A stretch of 64,000 nucleotides of DNA from an uncultured Sutterella sp. (GTDB lineage: Bacteria > Pseudomonadota > Gammaproteobacteria > Burkholderiales > Burkholderiaceae_F): contig CAJLHF010000001.1 in NCBI GenBank assembly GCA_905206365.1, forward strand, positions 62,001-126,000, given 5' to 3'. The notes beneath the pieces were generated by a model. The model had not been told where the DNA came from. It made no database searches and was given only the letters and a program-made list of their open reading frames with translations. Shown in pieces: positions 35,037 to 44,334 of the stretch. Numbering within the stretch: position 1 is the first letter of the stretch; every line of letters starts with the position of its first letter. The translations under genes and the position numbers were made by a program.

Positions 35037-36673
35037 AACTTCGCACGCTTTTCTCCGTTCAGCCGGGCACGCTCGCAAGCACCGTCGTCCTTTGGGCGGC
35101 CACGGCGGTGCTCCTTGCCTTTGCGGCGGCGCCCTATCGGGCGTTTCAGCTGTGGTCCTTTTCGATTCTCTTCGGCGGACTGCTGCTCTATCGGGGACGA
35201 TCAAGCCTCGCCAAGATCGTCGCCTATCTCGGCTTTCTGCTGATTTGGGTCGACGGCGGCATTCGCGCCTTCCTGCGTACGATCTACGGGGCGGAGCCCA
35301 AATCCACTTTCGTTCTCGAGTCGGTGGCGAACACCCATACGTCGGAGAGCTTCGAATACCTTCAGACGCTCTGGAGCGACATCGCCCTCTGGTCGGGGAT
35401 CGTGCTCGCTCTGGCAATCGCGGGATTTCTTCTCATTCGCCGCATTCCCTCGACGCCCGCGCCGCGCACGGTGTCGGGAAAGCCCCTGACGGTGCTCATC
35501 GGCTTTCTCGCGCTTGTTTTGACGGTCGGTGCGGCCTTAAGCCCCTGGCGCGGCCACTGGCCGATTTTCTACTGGACCTCGTGGGTTAGGTCCGTCGAAA
35601 GCGTGCGTGCAGGTTGGGAAAATCAAACGCAGGAGCATGCGCTTCGTCGTGCGACGGCCGATGCTCAGATAACTTCCGCCTCGCAGGAGCCCCGTACCCT
35701 GCTTCTTCTCGTGGGTGAGAGCACGGTGCGCGACGACCTGTCGCTCTACGGCTATCCGAGAAACACCACACCGAAGCTCGACGCGCTGGCGAAAGATCCC
35801 CACTTTGCAACCGTTCGTCCGGTGTGGTCCGTTTCCTCGTCGACGTTACCCGCATTCGACGACATGTTCGAATTTTCCACCTCGTCGGGTCCCGGGAATC
35901 TCTTCGCCTTTTTCCGGAGCGCGGGCTACAAAGTGACGTGGATCAGCAACCAGGACGACCTAGCCATCAAGAATCGTTACGCCGCCTGGGACGACGATCC
36001 GGAAATGCTCAATCGCCTCGCCGGACGTTCGAGCGCTTCGCTCGACGGAAACGTCCTTCCCTCCCTGGAAAAGGCGTTGAACGACCCCGCCGAACGTCAT
36101 CTCATCGTGGTGCATCTCATCGGATTGCACCCGCACTACCGTCTGCGTCGTCCGAGCAACTGGACGGTCAACTGGGCGAAAAACGACGCCGTCGAAACGC
36201 AACTGGAGTCGCTCGATCGATCGAGCTGGGTGATCGATGCCCGCAACGACTACGACCTCGGCATTCGATATCAGGACGAGATCCTTGCGCGCTCTCTGGA
36301 GCTTGCCCGCGCGTCAAGCGCGGGGAAGATCCTCGATTGGGTCTACGTCTCGGACCACGGGCAGGAGCTCGGCGACGACGAAAACCGTACCGGTCACTCC
36401 AATACGACCGCGGACGGCTATCGGGTGCCGCTCCTTTTTTGGCTCTCCGACCGAAGCGATGCGAAGAGCTGGGAGAACCGCCCCTTCCGCACCGACCGCC
36501 TGAGTCCGACGTTGCTCGCTCTTGCGGGTATCCGTTGGAAGGACGAAGACGCAAGCCGCATCTTCCTCGATCCCGCCTACGTCTGGGAAAAGCCCGAAAT
36601 TCCCGTCGTCGACCCGGAACTCGACGCCGTCACCGCTCGGGAAACCCAACGCCGCGCAAGCGCGGCGCCTTGA
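35033..36673 (+). CDS. Phosphoethanolamine transferase (EptA/CptA-like sulfatase fold)
   Basis: An inner-membrane enzyme that moves phosphoethanolamine from phosphatidylethanolamine to lipid A or LPS core on the periplasmic side. The 546-residue protein has about five N-terminal membrane segments (residues ~11-170) and a sulfatase-fold domain. The nucleophile is predicted as Thr231 in GESTVRDDLSLYGYPRNTTPK; metal and substrate residues appear in HLIGLHPHY and VSDHGQELG. The GEST/LYGYPR form is closest to the CptA (EptC) branch. It overlaps thiE (ATGA), an unusual coupling with thiamine salvage. The modification may raise resistance to cationic peptides; this is an inference. Confidence 0.87.
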   Translation: MKLRTLFSVQPGTLASTVVLWAATAVLLAFAAAPYRAFQLWSFSILFGGLLLYRGRSSLAKIVAYLGFLLIWVDGGIRAFLRTIYGAEPKSTFVLESVANTHTSESFEYLQTLWSDIALWSGIVLALAIAGFLLIRRIPSTPAPRTVSGKPLTVLIGFLALVLTVGAALSPWRGHWPIFYWTSWVRSVESVRAGWENQTQEHALRRATADAQITSASQEPRTLLLLVGESTVRDDLSLYGYPRNTTPKLDALAKDPHFATVRPVWSVSSSTLPAFDDMFEFSTSSGPGNLFAFFRSAGYKVTWISNQDDLAIKNRYAAWDDDPEMLNRLAGRSSASLDGNVLPSLEKALNDPAERHLIVVHLIGLHPHYRLRRPSNWTVNWAKNDAVETQLESLDRSSWVIDARNDYDLGIRYQDEILARSLELARASSAGKILDWVYVSDHGQELGDDENRTGHSNTTADGYRVPLLFWLSDRSDAKSWENRPFRTDRLSPTLLALAGIRWKDEDASRIFLDPAYVWEKPEIPVVDPELDAVTARETQRRASAAP

Positions 36674-36765
36674 TGCGTTTTCACACACCTTGGAAAATTT
36701 CGTGAGGCGCCGACCCCTCTGGCTCCGTAGAATGAGGAAAAGCCTTCTTCTTTTGGACACACCCC

Positions 36766-38268
36766 ATGCGCGAGCGCCAATTGCCCACGACGGTCCGGCT
36801 CTCCGAGAAGGACGCCCGAGACGTCCTTCTCGCCGAGCTTCTTGAAACGCCGACCGATGCCGTCCCGGGCGAGAAACCTGTCTGGACGCCAGCCGATGCC
36901 GCCGCCGCAACGCGGGATGCCCGCCATTTGGCGGGCGAACGGCATACACCTGGTCTGTTTCTTCCGCTTCGAGCGAGACTCGTTCTGGCACGACTCAAAG
37001 AGCGTCGCGTCAAAACGACGCTCGAGCGAACGGGCATCGCCACGGCTCCCGTCCTTCTGACGCTCGCTATGCTCGGCTACCTGGCGGGGGTGCTCACGGA
37101 CCGACTCGCCACGACGGGATCGGTGGTGAATCTTTTGTCTCCTCCGCTTCTCGCCTTCTTCCTCTGGAACCTCTTTGTCTATCTCCTCCTGCTCGTTCAG
37201 GGCGCGAGCGCCCTGACGGGAAAGACGGTCGGGGCTCCTCTGCGATCCGCCCTGGTACGACTTTTCGAGAAGTTACATCTCCCGGGACTCAAAAAGGACG
37301 GCCTCCGAACACGCTTTTGGGCGCGTTGGGTACCTCTCATGACACCGAAACTCGCCCTCTGTGCGGCGCAGGCGTTGCATCTGGCAACCCTGGCATTTGC
37401 GATCGGGCTCCTGACGAGTCTTGCCGTTCGCGGTATCGGGACGGCTTACGTCGTCGGGTGGGAAAGCACGTGGCTTGCCGACCGCCCCGACATCGTGCTC
37501 GGCATTCTCAATGCGACCTACGGCCTCGTTCCGGGCTCTCTGCCGATGCCCGACGTCGAACACGTGCGCCTCATGAATCTCGCCGAAGGGCTTTCCGCAC
37601 CGCTCACCGAATCCACCTCGTGGTTGCTGCGCCTCATGGGGCTCATCTCCGCACTGGTGCTCGTTCCCCGCGCGTGTCTCGCGCTTATCGCGACGGTGCG
37701 CATTCGTCGGCGTGAAAAGGCACTTCCTTTTCCCGTAACGAGTCCCTACTATCGGCGACTCCTCCTCTCGGACGACGAAGCCCGCCGTCGTGAAGTCGTT
37801 GTTCTCGTTCCCGAATCGAACGGTAAGGACTGGGAGGATGTTTGCCGCCGCACCGAGGCGCTCCTCAAGACCAGGGACGTCGCTCTGAAAATCGTCCCCG
37901 CCGAGCTCTGGGATACGACGCCCGAAGCGATTCTCGAGAGCGTGCGGAAGGAAGGTGCATCGGAGCGCCTCTTCTGGGTGGCACTCGACGCATCCGCCAC
38001 GCCCGAAGAAGAAATTCACGGCCGGTTCCTTACGGCCCTCTCCGAGAACGTCGTCGTGTTGCTCAACGTCTCCTCACTGTTCGCTCGTTTCGGCAAAGAC
38101 GCGCCCAACGTCCGGAGCCGTCTGGCGCTCTGGGAGACGTTCGCGCACGACCACGGCGCCCGCTCGACGGTACTCGATCTTGCGGAGATCTCCCCCGAAT
38201 TCATCGATGCCCTCAAGGTGTTGGTCGACTCGAGCGCCGACGCATTTCAATCCAATGGACAGCCATGA
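36766..38268 (+). CDS. DUF2868 family membrane protein
   Basis: A 500-residue protein of unknown function. It has a charged N-terminal 85 residues, about four membrane segments (near 88-112, 125-147, 204-228 and 290-312) and a soluble C-terminal domain of about 180 residues with a repeating strand-helix pattern (VVVLVPESNGKDWEDV, VVVLLNVSSLFARFG). It overlaps the start of a DUF3482 GTPase-like gene by ATGA; the DUF2868/DUF3482 pair is a recurrent arrangement in proteobacteria. The likely job is a membrane partner or sensor for that GTPase. No ribosome binding site stands out. Confidence 0.82.
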   Translation: MRERQLPTTVRLSEKDARDVLLAELLETPTDAVPGEKPVWTPADAAAATRDARHLAGERHTPGLFLPLRARLVLARLKERRVKTTLERTGIATAPVLLTLAMLGYLAGVLTDRLATTGSVVNLLSPPLLAFFLWNLFVYLLLLVQGASALTGKTVGAPLRSALVRLFEKLHLPGLKKDGLRTRFWARWVPLMTPKLALCAAQALHLATLAFAIGLLTSLAVRGIGTAYVVGWESTWLADRPDIVLGILNATYGLVPGSLPMPDVEHVRLMNLAEGLSAPLTESTSWLLRLMGLISALVLVPRACLALIATVRIRRREKALPFPVTSPYYRRLLLSDDEARRREVVVLVPESNGKDWEDVCRRTEALLKTRDVALKIVPAELWDTTPEAILESVRKEGASERLFWVALDASATPEEEIHGRFLTALSENVVVLLNVSSLFARFGKDAPNVRSRLALWETFAHDHGARSTVLDLAEISPEFIDALKVLVDSSADAFQSNGQP

Positions 38269-39725
38269 GCACAACCGATCCGCTTCGCATTCATCTGAGC
38301 CTCGTCAGCCACACGAACATCGGAAAGACAACGCTCGCCCGAACGCTTCTCATGCGCGACGTGGGTGAAGTGGCCGACCGGGCGCACGTCACCGAAACAA
38401 CGGACGACTACGTGCTCGCCCGAGGTCCTGCGGGGTGCGAACTCGTTCTTTGGGATACGCCGGGATTCGGGAACTCCGTGGCGCTAGCAAAACGCTTGTC
38501 CGAGCGGTCCAACCCGGTCGGATGGTTTCTCTCCGAAGTGTGGGACCGCTTCACGAACAAAGCCTTCTGGCTCGATCAACGGGCGGTTCGCCACATTCGG
38601 GATACTTCAAGCGTCGTGCTTTACCTCGTGAACGCGGCCGAGCGACCGTCCGTCACGCCCTACATCCCCGCCGAAATGCAGATTCTTTCCTGGATCGGCA
38701 AACCCGTCATCGTGCTCCTCAATCAGATGGGCAAACCCCGTCCGCCCGAAGACGAACGGGCCGAGCTCGAACTCTGGAAGAGCGAACTCGCATCGTACGA
38801 CTTCGTCAAAAGCGTCCTTCCCATGGATGCGTTTGCGCGGTGCTGGGTGCAGGAAGCGGCGCTCTTCGACGCGCTGGCCGAAGCGCTTCCCGCAGAATCG
38901 CAGACGACCTTCGATACGCTTCGCACCGTCTGGATTCGCGGACGCCGAGCCGTCTATTCGAGTTCGCTCGACGCCATCGCCCTGCATGTCTGGCGACAGA
39001 TTACGGCCCGCGAAACGGTTCCGACGCCCACTCTCAAAGACCACATGCTCACGATGGTCAAGCATTTCGGTCTCATGAAAAAGGAAGAGGACCGTCTTTC
39101 GGACGCGCAAACGGCCCTTTCCGCCCAGGCGGCCGACAGCTTCTGCGCACTCACGAACGCGCTCATCGAATTGAACGGTTTGCGCGGCAGCGGCATCTCC
39201 AAGGAAATCCTTCGCCGCATGAAGACCGACTGGGAGCTGGCCGCCTACTCGATCGATCCGGGTAGCGCCGCTGCAGTCGGTACCGGGATCGGCGCCACCT
39301 CGGGTGCGGCCGTCGGAGCCGCGACCGACTTTGCTACGGGCGGCCTCAGTCTCGGCCTCGGAACTCTGATCGGCGGTTTGATCGGTGCGATCGGCGGCAT
39401 TGGTGCCGCAACGCTCTACAATGCCCGTCACGACAAGTCCGGGATTGAAATTTCCTGGAGCGAACACGCACTCAAGGGCTTCATCCTCGAGGCCGTGCTC
39501 CTTTATCTCGCTGTCGCGCACTTCGGGCGCGGACGCGGCGACTGGGCCGAAGGCGAAAGTCCGGAATTCTGGAAGAAGGCCGCGACGGACGCCCTGAACG
39601 CACAACCGATGGATCTTCCGGACTTGAAACACATGGCGGCCGAAGAAGGACTTCCGCTTCTCACGCAACGCATCGATTCCGTGCTTCGTGCCGTCTTCAC
39701 CATACTCTACAACCGCTCCGTCTGA
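38265..39725 (+). CDS. DUF3482 family GTPase-like protein
   Basis: A 486-residue P-loop protein. G1 is the unusual SHTNIGKTT (residues 15-23), G3 is WDTPGFG (63-69), and the G4 position reads NQMG (153-156) instead of NKxD, so guanine specificity may be altered. The C-terminal third holds a long Gly/Ala-rich segment (about 334-386) with GxxxG spacing, suggesting a glycine-zipper membrane hairpin. Start at 38265 overlaps the DUF2868 stop (ATGA); a longer in-frame opening lies inside that gene. The two proteins are likely to work together at the inner membrane; the process is unknown. Confidence 0.83.
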   Translation: MSTTDPLRIHLSLVSHTNIGKTTLARTLLMRDVGEVADRAHVTETTDDYVLARGPAGCELVLWDTPGFGNSVALAKRLSERSNPVGWFLSEVWDRFTNKAFWLDQRAVRHIRDTSSVVLYLVNAAERPSVTPYIPAEMQILSWIGKPVIVLLNQMGKPRPPEDERAELELWKSELASYDFVKSVLPMDAFARCWVQEAALFDALAEALPAESQTTFDTLRTVWIRGRRAVYSSSLDAIALHVWRQITARETVPTPTLKDHMLTMVKHFGLMKKEEDRLSDAQTALSAQAADSFCALTNALIELNGLRGSGISKEILRRMKTDWELAAYSIDPGSAAAVGTGIGATSGAAVGAATDFATGGLSLGLGTLIGGLIGAIGGIGAATLYNARHDKSGIEISWSEHALKGFILEAVLLYLAVAHFGRGRGDWAEGESPEFWKKAATDALNAQPMDLPDLKHMAAEEGLPLLTQRIDSVLRAVFTILYNRSV

Positions 39726-39739
39726 GCTCGTCCGCCATC

Positions 39740-40114
39740 ATGCTTACTAAAGGCCTTACCACCGTCGGTCTTCTTCTCGTCTCGAACGTCTTCATGACGC
39801 TCGCCTGGTACGCCCACCTGAAACTTCAGAGCGCCAAGCTGATCAGTAGCTGGCCGCTCTACACGGTCATTCTCTTTTCCTGGGGGATCGCCCTCTTCGA
39901 ATACTCCTTCATGGTTCCCGCCAACCGGATCGGTTTTGTCGGGAACGGCGGCCCCTTCACACTGGTGCAGTTGAAGATTATCCAGGAGGTGATCACGCTC
40001 TTCGTGTTCACCGTCTTCTCCCTCATCGCCTTCCAAAACCAGGCGCTGGGTTGGAACCACCTCGCCGCCTTTGCCTGCATGGTCGGAGCGGTGTTCTTTG
40101 TATTCATCAAATAA
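39740..40114 (+). CDS. DUF486 family small membrane protein (DMT-like)
   Basis: A 124-residue inner-membrane protein with four predicted membrane segments, matching the DUF486 group related to small drug/metabolite transporters. Typical features are the start LVSNVFMTLAWYAHLK, the centre LFSWGIALFEYSFMVPANRIG, and LKIIQEVITLFVF. No substrate is known for the family. It follows the DUF3482 gene by 14 bases, so it may be cotranscribed. It is the last GC-rich gene before an AT-rich glycosyltransferase. Confidence 0.88.
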   Translation: MLTKGLTTVGLLLVSNVFMTLAWYAHLKLQSAKLISSWPLYTVILFSWGIALFEYSFMVPANRIGFVGNGGPFTLVQLKIIQEVITLFVFTVFSLIAFQNQALGWNHLAAFACMVGAVFFVFIK

Positions 40115-40153
40115 ACAAACTCTTCATGGCCACCTTAAAGTTCAGTGAGTTTC

Positions 40154-40183
40154 ACAAAGTGATGAGCCAACTCTTCACTTTGT
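40154..40183. repeat. Inverted repeat between the DUF486 gene and the GT8 gene
   Basis: A nine-base perfect inverted repeat, ACAAAGTGA and TCACTTTGT, with a 12-base loop, lies in the gap between two convergent genes. A run of seven A follows on the plus strand. It could be a weak terminator or a relic of the junction with AT-rich DNA. Confidence 0.45.
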
Positions 40184-40222
40184 CCAAAAAAATCACGCTT
40201 AAATCTGCGTTCCAAGCCAATG

Positions 40223-41317
40223 TTAGATTCGACACAAATATCGACTATAGACATCTAATGAGGCTTCTTTAACTCTCAATATTCCACGTAAACATCTAAA
40301 GGAAACCAAAAAAATTAACTTATCAAGCATACTATCTGCACTCAAATCAATAAAACATCTGATGTATGCCGATAAAATTTTACTCTCTTTTCTTTGAGAA
40401 ATCATCATTAAGAGCAGCATCCGAAAATCTGAGCCTTGCACCCCGAATCCAGGATCTCTATTTTTAAATCCTTGCATAAAGCTCACAAATTCTTTTCTTG
40501 TCGCTTCGTCAGCATCAGATAGATTTGGCGTCGGGATCTTCTGTATCACATCTCCCTCATCCCTCAAGACTTTAAGACAAGCCTCAAAATTCTTCCACCA
40601 TACCTTTTGGTAATCATTTTTATTGACATACCAAGGCTTTAAGTTTCCAGCAAAGTGGTATATCTTTGCAGAAAGCCCTCCATCAAAAATAAAGTAATTA
40701 TATTTTTGATCCAGCATGGCAACTCTGCCTGAGCAAACTGCATTGATTACATCCTGATCTCGGAACGGAAAATTATTCCCAGCATCCAAACTCAGGAATT
40801 TATCACCCACACTCTCCTCTCTCATTTGCCTTAAGTTCATCAGCAGAACACCAGCATTGACATAAGCAGAGACACCAAACCTTGCCTTCATCTCCCTGCC
40901 CCACGGCCTTGTTGAGACAAAATCATCTTGAACGCCAGCAATCAGATTTTCACCCAATTCCATAGAGAAGAGTTCGGAAAGATCTCCAACCACAACAAGA
41001 TCGGAATCCAGATACAACACCGTATCGCAATCTTGAATGAGCTCTGGAATGAGATAACGCACACACGTTGCAGTAGAAGTGACCGAACAATCCTCTCGTT
41101 GCTCGAACCTTCCAGGATTTATTTTATGAGCAACAATCTCACTATCGGGAGAAATTCGGCTCGCAATTATCTGCAAAGATTTGAGATGATCTTCATTTAA
41201 ATTCTCAAAAAGCACATGAACTCGGGTGGGCTCCGGATTACTCTTGAAATAAGAATAGACAGCAACCTTTAAAGGGGTTGCAAAATTATCATCCGATGCA
41301 AGAGCTATGTTTCTCAT
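40223..41317 (-). CDS. Family 8 glycosyltransferase, AT-rich, probably acquired
   Basis: A 364-residue GT8 (GT-A, retaining) enzyme of the type that adds galactose or glucose to LPS outer core. It starts NIALASDDNFATPLKVAVYS, has the metal-binding DTVLYLDSDLVVVGDLSEL, and continues with YVNAGVLLMNLRQMR, DQDVINAV, QKYNYF and IYHFAGNLKPW, the usual GT8 series. Base use is visibly AT-rich compared with every neighbour, a sign of horizontal transfer. The ATG at 41317 is preceded by AGGTGG, which itself abuts the T run of the secF terminator. It has no LPS gene next to it. Confidence 0.85.
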   Translation of the reverse strand: MRNIALASDDNFATPLKVAVYSYFKSNPEPTRVHVLFENLNEDHLKSLQIIASRISPDSEIVAHKINPGRFEQREDCSVTSTATCVRYLIPELIQDCDTVLYLDSDLVVVGDLSELFSMELGENLIAGVQDDFVSTRPWGREMKARFGVSAYVNAGVLLMNLRQMREESVGDKFLSLDAGNNFPFRDQDVINAVCSGRVAMLDQKYNYFIFDGGLSAKIYHFAGNLKPWYVNKNDYQKVWWKNFEACLKVLRDEGDVIQKIPTPNLSDADEATRKEFVSFMQGFKNRDPGFGVQGSDFRMLLLMMISQRKESKILSAYIRCFIDLSADSMLDKLIFLVSFRCLRGILRVKEASLDVYSRYLCRI

Positions 41318-41330
41318 ATTTTCCACCTAA

Positions 41331-41358
41331 AAAGAGAGGGGAAATTCCCCTCTCTTTT
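41331..41358 (-). terminator. Rho-independent terminator after secF
   Basis: Stem AGAGAGGGG / CCCCTCTCT with a four-base AAAT loop; on the minus strand CTCTCTTTTT leads straight into the AGGTGG ribosome binding site of the GT8 gene. It lies 25 bases after the secF stop. Confidence 0.85.
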
Positions 41359-41382
41359 CTTATTGAAGATTTTTTAATCTCG

Positions 41383-42315
41383 TCACGGAACCATCTGTTC
41401 CACTTCATCCTTCTTGACAGTCTTCACGAGGTCCTCGCGCTTGACTCCGAGGTAGAGCGCGATGGCCGCCGCCACGAAGACGGACGAGTAGACACCGAGC
41501 AGGATACCGATCGTGAGCGCGAGCGAGAAGTAATGCAGCGCCGGACCGCCGAAGAAGAACATCGAGAGCGTCATGCAGAGGGTGGATGTGTGAGTGATCA
41601 CCGTACGCGAGATCGTCGCCGTAATGGCCGAGTTGATCACTTCAATCGTGTCCACGCGGCGCATCTTGCGGAAGTGCTCGCGAACGCGGTCGAAAATAAT
41701 CACCGACTCGTTGACGGAGTAACCGAGCACAGCGAGGACGGCCGCGAGCACCGGAAGCGTGAACTCCCACTGCATCACGGAGAAGATCCCCACCACGATC
41801 ACCACGTCGTGCAGGTTCGCGATGATGGCCGCGAGAGCGAATTTCCACTCGAAGCGGAAGGCAAGGTAGATCATGATGCCGACCACGACGAGTGCAAGCG
41901 CCGTGCCGCCGTCGCGGGCGAGTTCGTCACCCACCTGCGGACCGACGAACTCCGTACTCTTCATGTGCACGCCCGGAGTCGTCTCCTCAAGGACCTTCAT
42001 CACTTCGGCGGCAACCTGACCGGAGGTCTGGCCTTCCTTCGTCGGAACGCGGATCACCACGTCGCGCGAGGAGCCGAAGGTTTGAACGAGCACTTCCTTC
42101 GAGACCTTGGCGAGATCCGTACGGATCTGCTCGGTGTTGGCCGCCTGAGGGAAGTTCACCTCGATCTGCGTGCCGCCCGTGAACTCAATCGAGAACGCCA
42201 GCCCGTGCACGAAGATCCAGTAGACCGCCACGATGAAACTCGCGAGCGAAATCGAGTTCAGCACGTGACGGTAGTGCATGAAGGGGATCGTTTTATGAAT
42301 GCGGAAAAATTCCAT
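41383..42315 (-). CDS. secF: Protein translocase subunit SecF
   Basis: Together with SecD, uses the proton gradient to aid protein export through SecYEG. The 310-residue protein has six membrane segments, an N-terminal LAFSIEFTGGTQIEV after the first segment, and the conserved AVLGYSVNESVIIFDRVRE with TISRTVITHTSTL. It starts 20 bases after secD. A terminator follows, and the AT-rich GT8 gene lies directly behind it. Confidence 0.97.
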   Translation of the reverse strand: MEFFRIHKTIPFMHYRHVLNSISLASFIVAVYWIFVHGLAFSIEFTGGTQIEVNFPQAANTEQIRTDLAKVSKEVLVQTFGSSRDVVIRVPTKEGQTSGQVAAEVMKVLEETTPGVHMKSTEFVGPQVGDELARDGGTALALVVVGIMIYLAFRFEWKFALAAIIANLHDVVIVVGIFSVMQWEFTLPVLAAVLAVLGYSVNESVIIFDRVREHFRKMRRVDTIEVINSAITATISRTVITHTSTLCMTLSMFFFGGPALHYFSLALTIGILLGVYSSVFVAAAIALYLGVKREDLVKTVKKDEVEQMVP

Positions 42316-42335
42316 TTGCGTAGTTCTCCCTCAGA

Positions 42336-44231
42336 TCACTTGGCCGAGGCTTTGTCCGCATCCGGACGCCAGACCTGACCGATGTGAACGGCGGTCAGCT
42401 TCTTCTTGCGGCCGTAGATGAGGTTGATGAGCGCACGAGACACCACAACCGACGTGAAGATCGAAGTCGCAATGCCGAGGCAGTGGACGACGGCAAAGCC
42501 GCGCACGGGGCCCGAACCGAAAATAAGGAGCGCCAGACCGGCGATCAGGCTCGTGATGTTCGAGTCGAGAATGGTCGAAAACGCGCGGTCGTAACCTTCC
42601 GCGATGGCCGTCTGCGGCAAGCGGCCGATACGCAACTCTTCGCGGACGCGTTCGTTGATGAGCACGTTCGCGTCGACGGCCATACCGAGCGTAAGCGCGA
42701 TGGCGGCGATACCCGGCAACGTCAGCGTCGCCTGCATGAGAGAGAGAATCGAGACGAGCATCATCACGTTGCAGATAAGCGAGATGCCCGACACCAGACC
42801 GAAGACCTGGTAGTAGATTGCCATGAAGACCGCAATGATGATGAAGCCGTAGAGCGTCGAGCGGAAACCCGCTTCGATGTTCGCTTCGCCGAGACTCGGC
42901 CCGATCAGGCGTTCTTCGACGATTTCCATCGGCGCGGCGAGCGAACCGGCACGCAGCAGCAACGCCGTATCCGTGGCTTCGATCGTCGTCATGGCACCCG
43001 AAATCTGCACGCGGCCGCCGCCGATTTCCTGACGGATCACCGGCGCCGTCACGACTTCGCCCTTGCCCTTTTCAAAGAGCAGGATGGCCATGCGCTTGCC
43101 GACGTTTTCGCGGGTCACTTCCTGGAAGATGCGGGCGCCGCGGTTGTCGAGTTCAAGGTTGACGGTCGGTTCCTGCGTCTGGCTGTCAAAGCCCGGCTGC
43201 GCGTCGTTGAGGCTGTCGCCCGTGAGAATCACGCGGCGCTTCACGAGGATCGGACGACCTTCGCGGTCCGTGTACTTTTCGTCGCCGAAGGGAACGTTCC
43301 CCTGAGCGAGCTGCGCGAGCGCTTCGGGCGAGTCGTCGACCAAACGCACTTCAAGGGTCGCCGTACGACCGAGAATGTCCTTCGCTTTGGCCGTATCCTG
43401 CACGCCCGGGAGCTGAACGACGATGCGGTCGGCACCTTGTTGGGCGATCACGGGTTCGGCCACGCCCAACTCGTTGATTCGGTTGTGCAGAGTCGCGATG
43501 TTCTGCTTGAGGGCGTTGTTCTGAACGGTTTGAATGGCCTGCTGCGTGAGCGAGGCGCGGATAATGAAGGGAGCCTTCGTCGCTTCGGGAAGCGTCAGCT
43601 GCAGGTCCGTCTGAGTGTTTCGCAGAAGGTCGTTCGCGCGGGCGCGTTCTTCTTCGGTCGCAAAGCTCACTTCGACGTCGTTGCCGACGCGGTTGATACC
43701 CGTGTGGCGGATGCGCTTGTCGCGCAACTGCGTGCGAAGGTCGGCCGCCGTCGCATCGGCGCGCTTCGTGATCGCCGCGCGCATGTCGACCTGCAGGAGG
43801 AAGTGCACGCCGCCTCGAAGGTCGAGACCGAGGTACATCGGCAGACCGCGGATCGAAAGGAGCCACTGGGGCGTGTTCGGCACGAGATTGAGCGCAGCAA
43901 TGTAGCTCGGATCCTTCGGATCGGCGTTGAGCGCGTGGTCGATCACTTCGCGGGCCTGAAGCTGCTCTTCGGTCTGAGTCGGATCAAACCGCACGCGAAT
44001 CGTGTTTTGCTGGGCGCCCTGTTCGAAAAAGACGCCGTTCGGGTTGAGCTTGGCGTTCGCAAGCGCCGTCTGCACGCGGTTGAGCGTGTCTTCGGTCACC
44101 TTGACGGTAGCCTTGCCCGACGAGATCTGCACCGCAGGCGACTCGCCGTAGAAGTTCGGCAACGTGTAGATGAGCCCGATGACGAGCACGATGCCGATCA
44201 TGATGTATTTCCAAAGAGGATAGCGATTCAT
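42336..44231 (-). CDS. secD: Protein translocase subunit SecD
   Basis: The large partner of SecF. The 631-residue protein has the first membrane segment at residues 6-24, the P1 domain start MYLGLDLRGGVHFLLQVD, the TATLEVRLVD repeat region, the P1 head, and the C-terminal RND-type block with LGMAVDANVLINERVREE. The ATG at 44231 (MNRYPLWKYIMIG) has a GGAG site upstream; an in-frame extension of 35 codons has no family counterpart and crosses a hairpin. Two hairpins separate it from yajC. Confidence 0.97.
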   Translation of the reverse strand: MNRYPLWKYIMIGIVLVIGLIYTLPNFYGESPAVQISSGKATVKVTEDTLNRVQTALANAKLNPNGVFFEQGAQQNTIRVRFDPTQTEEQLQAREVIDHALNADPKDPSYIAALNLVPNTPQWLLSIRGLPMYLGLDLRGGVHFLLQVDMRAAITKRADATAADLRTQLRDKRIRHTGINRVGNDVEVSFATEEERARANDLLRNTQTDLQLTLPEATKAPFIIRASLTQQAIQTVQNNALKQNIATLHNRINELGVAEPVIAQQGADRIVVQLPGVQDTAKAKDILGRTATLEVRLVDDSPEALAQLAQGNVPFGDEKYTDREGRPILVKRRVILTGDSLNDAQPGFDSQTQEPTVNLELDNRGARIFQEVTRENVGKRMAILLFEKGKGEVVTAPVIRQEIGGGRVQISGAMTTIEATDTALLLRAGSLAAPMEIVEERLIGPSLGEANIEAGFRSTLYGFIIIAVFMAIYYQVFGLVSGISLICNVMMLVSILSLMQATLTLPGIAAIALTLGMAVDANVLINERVREELRIGRLPQTAIAEGYDRAFSTILDSNITSLIAGLALLIFGSGPVRGFAVVHCLGIATSIFTSVVVSRALINLIYGRKKKLTAVHIGQVWRPDADKASAK

Positions 44232-44256
44232 CCGCTTACTCCGTCCGTTCAATGCG

Positions 44257-44283
44257 CAAAAAAGGGCTTTACCGGCCCTTTTG
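44257..44283 (-). terminator. Hairpin with T run just upstream of secD
   Basis: AAAGGGC / GCCCTTT stem; on the minus strand it is followed by TTTTTTG, 26 bases before the secD start. It looks like a terminator or attenuator inside the yajC-secD interval. Confidence 0.6.
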
Positions 44284-44334
44284 TCCGTCGGAACCTGTTG
44301 CTCCGACCTTGCCCGAGCCTCACGGCTCAAGCTC

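Noticed and set aside
40126..40272. Short open frame in the AT-rich stretch after the DUF486 gene
   Set aside because: It has no ribosome binding site, overlaps the 3' end of the GT8 gene on the other strand, and matches no recognised family.
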